A DNA stretch of 7,911 nucleotides from the NCBI GenBank assembly GCA_021812735.1, contig JAKAMV010000448.1, positions 1-7,911 on the forward strand. The letters run 5' to 3'. Under the pieces are notes generated by a model. The model was not told the origin of the DNA. It did no database searches and worked only from the letters and a program-made list of their open reading frames with translations. The first letter of the stretch is position 1; each line of letters starts with the position of its first letter. Positions 5,394 through 7,911 of this stretch are shown here, in pieces. The position numbers were made by a program, and so were the translations under genes. The stretch comes from Chloroflexota bacterium (GTDB taxonomy: Bacteria > Chloroflexota > Limnocylindria > Limnocylindrales > CSP1-4).

Positions 5394-6619
5394 CAATCGA
5401 ACTCGAGCGGCGCGGCCCGCACGATCCGGCGCAAGACGCGGAAGCCATCCGCGTAGGTGCCGGCGGCGTGGGCCGTGCCGCGCGCCAGTTGCTGCAGGCG
5501 CAATGTGGCCCCCAGCAGGCTCGCCGCCGTGCCCGAACTCGGGCCGGAGAGCGTCGGCGGCGGCGGGAGCGGGACCGTGAGGGCGAGCGCGTGTCGGCTC
5601 GGCGCCAGTGCCCCCAGCCAGACGGACGGCGTGCCGAGCTGGGCCAACTCGTCGTCGAGCAGCCTCAGGTACGCGGCGAGGCCGGGCGACCCGTCCGGCG
5701 GGACCAGCACGACCACGGCATCCCGTGGCCCCGCGGCTTCGATCGGACCGTGGCGAAACTCGCTGATGGTGACGCCCACGGCCTGGCGGTGGACCTTCTC
5801 GTGCCAGAGGAGCGACCCGGCATGGGCGAGGCCGGCGGTCGACCCGAGCCCCGCGATCCAGAGGCGACGCGCGGCGGTGAGGCAACCGACGGGAGCCGCG
5901 AGATCGACCCACGCGTCGGCGATCGCCGAGAGCCACGTGCGGAGCGCCTCGATCTCGGCTGCGGCCATGGGCAGCGCGTCGGCGAGCGCGAGCAGCGCGG
6001 CGAGCGTCGCCAGCTCGGACTTGGTCGCGGCCCCGCGTTCCTCTCCGATGGGCGTCACGACCGCGCCGGCGGCAAGCTTGGCCAGGGGCGATGCTTCGTG
6101 GGCCGTGACGGCCACCACGCGCGCACCCGCCGCGTCCGCGAGCCTGGCGGCAGCGAGTGTCTCGGGGCTGACCCCTGACTGGGAGATCGCGAAGACGAGA
6201 TCACCAGGCCGGAAGCACTCGCCGTCTGCGGCATCGAAGACCGCCTCGGCGGACTCGCGCACGAGCACCGCGGGGCGCTGGGCAGCGCTCGGCCACGATG
6301 CGCGCCACACCGGGGCCGCGGAGCGCGCCACCGCAAGCGAGGCGCCGGTGCCGAGCAGGATCAGCCGTTCAGCTGGGCCGAGCAGCACGTCCCGTCTGGC
6401 ACCCGCGTCGCCCGCGCGGAGCAGCGTGGCGGCGACGGCATCCGGCCCCTCGGCCAGCTCCCGGCCCATCTCGTCGGGTCCGTCGGGGCCGAGCCGGCGG
6501 AGGCGTGCCAGCGCGGCAGGGGAGAGGCGCGCCACCCAGCCAGCGGCCCGCGACGCGCCGCGAGCATCCTCGCCGCCCGGACCCGGTCCAGCGGCGGCCT
6601 TGCGGCGCCCGCCGCTCAC
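5393..6619 (-). CDS. Two-domain SIS protein (GlmS isomerase/AgaS/FrlB-like), probable phosphosugar isomerase or deglycase
   Basis: Numbering is from GTG 6619, giving 408 residues. The first SIS domain has LLGTGAS (88-94) and the phosphate-binding SQSG (146-149), then EERGAATKSE. The second has IAGLGST (255-261), WHEKVH with E274, and EFRHGP with H290. E274 and H290 keep the 16-residue spacing of the GlmS glutamate/histidine pair. However, the GlmS lysine three residues before the Glu is Leu271, and the C-terminal catalytic lysine region reads FRVLRRIVR with no lysine. There is no glutaminase domain, so it is not a full GlmS. It is probably a catabolic amino- or glycated-sugar phosphate isomerase/deaminase for the imported sugar. 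The GTG overlaps the permease stop (GTGA), with GGGAG 9 nt upstream. ATG 6469 is an alternative giving the more usual 358 residues (MGRELAEGPDA), but lacks a Shine-Dalgarno. Confidence 0.82.
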   Translation of the reverse strand: MSGGRRKAAAGPGPGGEDARGASRAAGWVARLSPAALARLRRLGPDGPDEMGRELAEGPDAVAATLLRAGDAGARRDVLLGPAERLILLGTGASLAVARSAAPVWRASWPSAAQRPAVLVRESAEAVFDAADGECFRPGDLVFAISQSGVSPETLAAARLADAAGARVVAVTAHEASPLAKLAAGAVVTPIGEERGAATKSELATLAALLALADALPMAAAEIEALRTWLSAIADAWVDLAAPVGCLTAARRLWIAGLGSTAGLAHAGSLLWHEKVHRQAVGVTISEFRHGPIEAAGPRDAVVVLVPPDGSPGLAAYLRLLDDELAQLGTPSVWLGALAPSRHALALTVPLPPPPTLSGPSSGTAASLLGATLRLQQLARGTAHAAGTYADGFRVLRRIVRAAPLEFD

Positions 6620-7518
6620 CCCTTGACGCTCCCTGCAGTCAGCCCCGCCACGATGTAGCGCTGGAAGACGAAGGCGATGATCACGGGCGGCAGGGCCGCG
6701 ATCACGCCACCGGTCGCCAGGAGCCCGAAGTCGACGCCGTGCCGCCCGATGAAGTCGTTGATCGCCACCGGGAGCGTCTTGGACGCGTTGGTCTGCGTGA
6801 TGATCAGCGCGTAGAGGAACTCGTCCCACGCCATCAGGAACGCGAGGAGCGCGGTCGACACGAGCCCCGGCGCCGCGACCGGCACGATCACGCGCACGAG
6901 GACCGCGAGTCGCGAACAGCCGTCGACCCGCGCCGCGTCATCGAGCTCGGAGGAGATCGTCTCGATGTAGCCGCGCATGATCCAGATCACGAACGGGGTC
7001 ACGAACGAGGCGTAGATGATGATCAGCGCGAGCGGTGTGTCGCGCAGGTGGAGCGCGCTCATGATCTGGTAGAGCGGCAGGATCAGGGCGATCGGCGGCA
7101 GCATGTAGGTCGCCATGAACGCCAAGATCAACCAGCTACGGCCGGGGAACCGAAGTCGCGCGAAGGCATAGGCGGCGAGCGTGCCGACGGCCATCGAGAG
7201 GAGCGTCACGCTCGACGCGATGATCGAGCTGTTGACCAGCGCCGCACGGAAGCTCTGGGCGCTGTCGTCGGGCGAGCTGCCGACCGTGAGGGCGGCGAAC
7301 CGGTCGAACTCGATGTGCGCGGGGATCCAGCGCAGCGGCCGCGCCAGCAGGTCGACCGGGGCGGCCACGCTCGAGATCAGGAGCCAGGCGAACGGCGCAA
7401 GGATCACCACGAGCGCGACGGTCATCGCCCCGTAGAGGAATGTGGCGCGCCCGAGGCGCCGAGCCCGAACGGCGATGCCCGGGCGGCGGCGAGACGCGGT
7501 CGGCATCGCTGCGACCAC
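6616..7518 (-). CDS. Carbohydrate ABC transporter permease, MalG/UgpE type (CUT1)
   Basis: This 300-residue inner-membrane protein has six predicted membrane segments at about 27-50, 95-119, 128-150, 163-182, 211-236 and 265-289. The cytoplasmic EAA loop that docks on the ATPase is at 184-213 (YIETISSELDDAARVDGCS), with the invariant Gly (G200) and a VP pair at 212-213. MALG-family features include AYAFARLRFPG, MLPPIALILPLY, AWDEFLYAL, and the C-terminal FQRYIVAGLTAGSVKG. The GTG start at 7518 lies 2 bp after the upstream permease stop with GGAGG (7531-7527) 8 nt before it. An in-frame ATG at 7506 has poorer spacing. Its stop overlaps the SIS gene start. It forms a heterodimeric channel with the preceding permease. 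The substrate is unknown, but the SIS neighbour hints at an amino or glycated sugar. Confidence 0.95.
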   Translation of the reverse strand: MVAAMPTASRRRPGIAVRARRLGRATFLYGAMTVALVVILAPFAWLLISSVAAPVDLLARPLRWIPAHIEFDRFAALTVGSSPDDSAQSFRAALVNSSIIASSVTLLSMAVGTLAAYAFARLRFPGRSWLILAFMATYMLPPIALILPLYQIMSALHLRDTPLALIIIYASFVTPFVIWIMRGYIETISSELDDAARVDGCSRLAVLVRVIVPVAAPGLVSTALLAFLMAWDEFLYALIITQTNASKTLPVAINDFIGRHGVDFGLLATGGVIAALPPVIIAFVFQRYIVAGLTAGSVKG

Positions 7519-7520
7519 GA

Positions 7521-7911
7521 TCAGGCCCTCCCCAGCCGGCCGAGCAGCCGCAGATAGATCGCGGCCAGGACCATGATCACGAGCGCGATCAGGTAACCGA
7601 GCGCCGCGCCTCGCCCGAAGTCGTACCCCTGGTAGGCGGTCTGGTAGGCGTAGATCGCGATCGTTTGGGTGGCGTTCGCCGGGCCACCGCCCGTCATGAT
7701 CCAGACGATGTCGAAGACCTTGAACGCCTCCATCGTACGCAGCACCAGCACGATCAGGATCACCGGCATGATCAGCGGCAGCAGCACGTGCCGGAAGGCC
7801 TGGATCGTACTCGCGCCGTCGACTTTGGCCGCCTCTACCAGCTCAGGCGAGACCGATTGCAGCCCGGCCAGCAGCAGGATCGCCACGAGCGGCGTCATCT
7901 TCCAGACGTCG
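7521..7911 (-). CDS. Carbohydrate ABC transporter permease, MalF/UgpA type (CUT1), C-terminal part
   Basis: The gene is read from beyond the right edge; 129 complete C-terminal codons are visible, beginning DVWKMTPLVAILLLAGLQS. This is the conserved MalF/UgpA segment before the EAA loop, which reads LVEAAKVDGASTIQAFRHV followed by LLPLIMPVI. Then come a membrane helix, the EAFKVFDIVWIMTGGGP motif typical of CUT1 permeases, TIAIYAYQTAY, and the last helix GYLIALVIMVLAAIYL. An internal ATG at window position 7898 is not the start, since family homology continues upstream of it. It ends with TGA at 7521-7523, just 2 bp before the second permease, so the two subunits are co-translated. The rest of this gene, and probably a binding protein gene, lie to the right. 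Confidence 0.95.
   Translation of the reverse strand, partial: DVWKMTPLVAILLLAGLQSVSPELVEAAKVDGASTIQAFRHVLLPLIMPVILIVLVLRTMEAFKVFDIVWIMTGGGPANATQTIAIYAYQTAYQGYDFGRGAALGYLIALVIMVLAAIYLRLLGRLGRA

Noticed and set aside
1..7911. tRNA, rRNA, CRISPR array, insertion sequence or phage signals
   Set aside because: Reading both strands showed no cloverleaf-like segment, no regularly spaced repeats, and no transposase or integrase motifs.

Overview
The window is high-GC DNA (roughly 70% G+C, with G/C strongly preferred at third codon positions) from a bacterium. GTG starts, 4-bp start/stop overlaps, a CUT1 sugar importer and a predicted cytoplasmic GH63 hydrolase fit Chloroflexota or a high-GC Actinomycetota. 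No taxonomic marker is present, so the lineage is inference only.

Left end (1-572, + strand): the 3' end of an unidentified small gene, positioned like an antitoxin, overlaps a complete PIN-domain VapC-type toxin gene by 4 bp. A 150-bp GC-rich spacer with a perfect 8-bp hairpin follows.

Centre (723-4560, + strand): four tightly packed genes look like one operon. They encode an MtnA-type aldose-1-phosphate isomerase, a class II (FucA-like) aldolase, a cytoplasmic GH63 glycosidase resembling glucosylglycerate/mannosylglycerate hydrolases, and a class I SAM-dependent methyltransferase. The junctions are a 4-bp overlap, a 10-bp gap and a 10-bp gap. The isomerase-aldolase pair matches the core of the DHAP shunt, which salvages the 5-methylthioribose or 5-deoxyribose moiety of SAM by-products. 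The first steps (nucleosidase or phosphorylase, and kinase) are not in the window. Why a compatible-solute-type hydrolase sits in the same operon is the main open question.

Right of centre (4561-5392): a 232-bp intergenic region holds an imperfect 20-bp tandem repeat and a short minus-strand reading frame containing LITCGG. It is followed by a secreted or membrane-anchored DUF5666-like protein behind a strong Shine-Dalgarno sequence. That gene ends 33 bp from a convergent gene, with a GC hairpin in the gap.

Right end (5393-7911, - strand): a carbohydrate uptake operon enters from beyond the right edge. In transcription order it has a MalF/UgpA-type permease (C-terminal part only), a complete MalG/UgpE-type permease and a two-domain SIS protein. 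The SIS protein probably isomerises or deaminates/deglycates the imported sugar after phosphorylation, but it lacks two lysines of the GlmS-type active site. No binding protein, ATPase, RNA gene, IS element or CRISPR array was seen.
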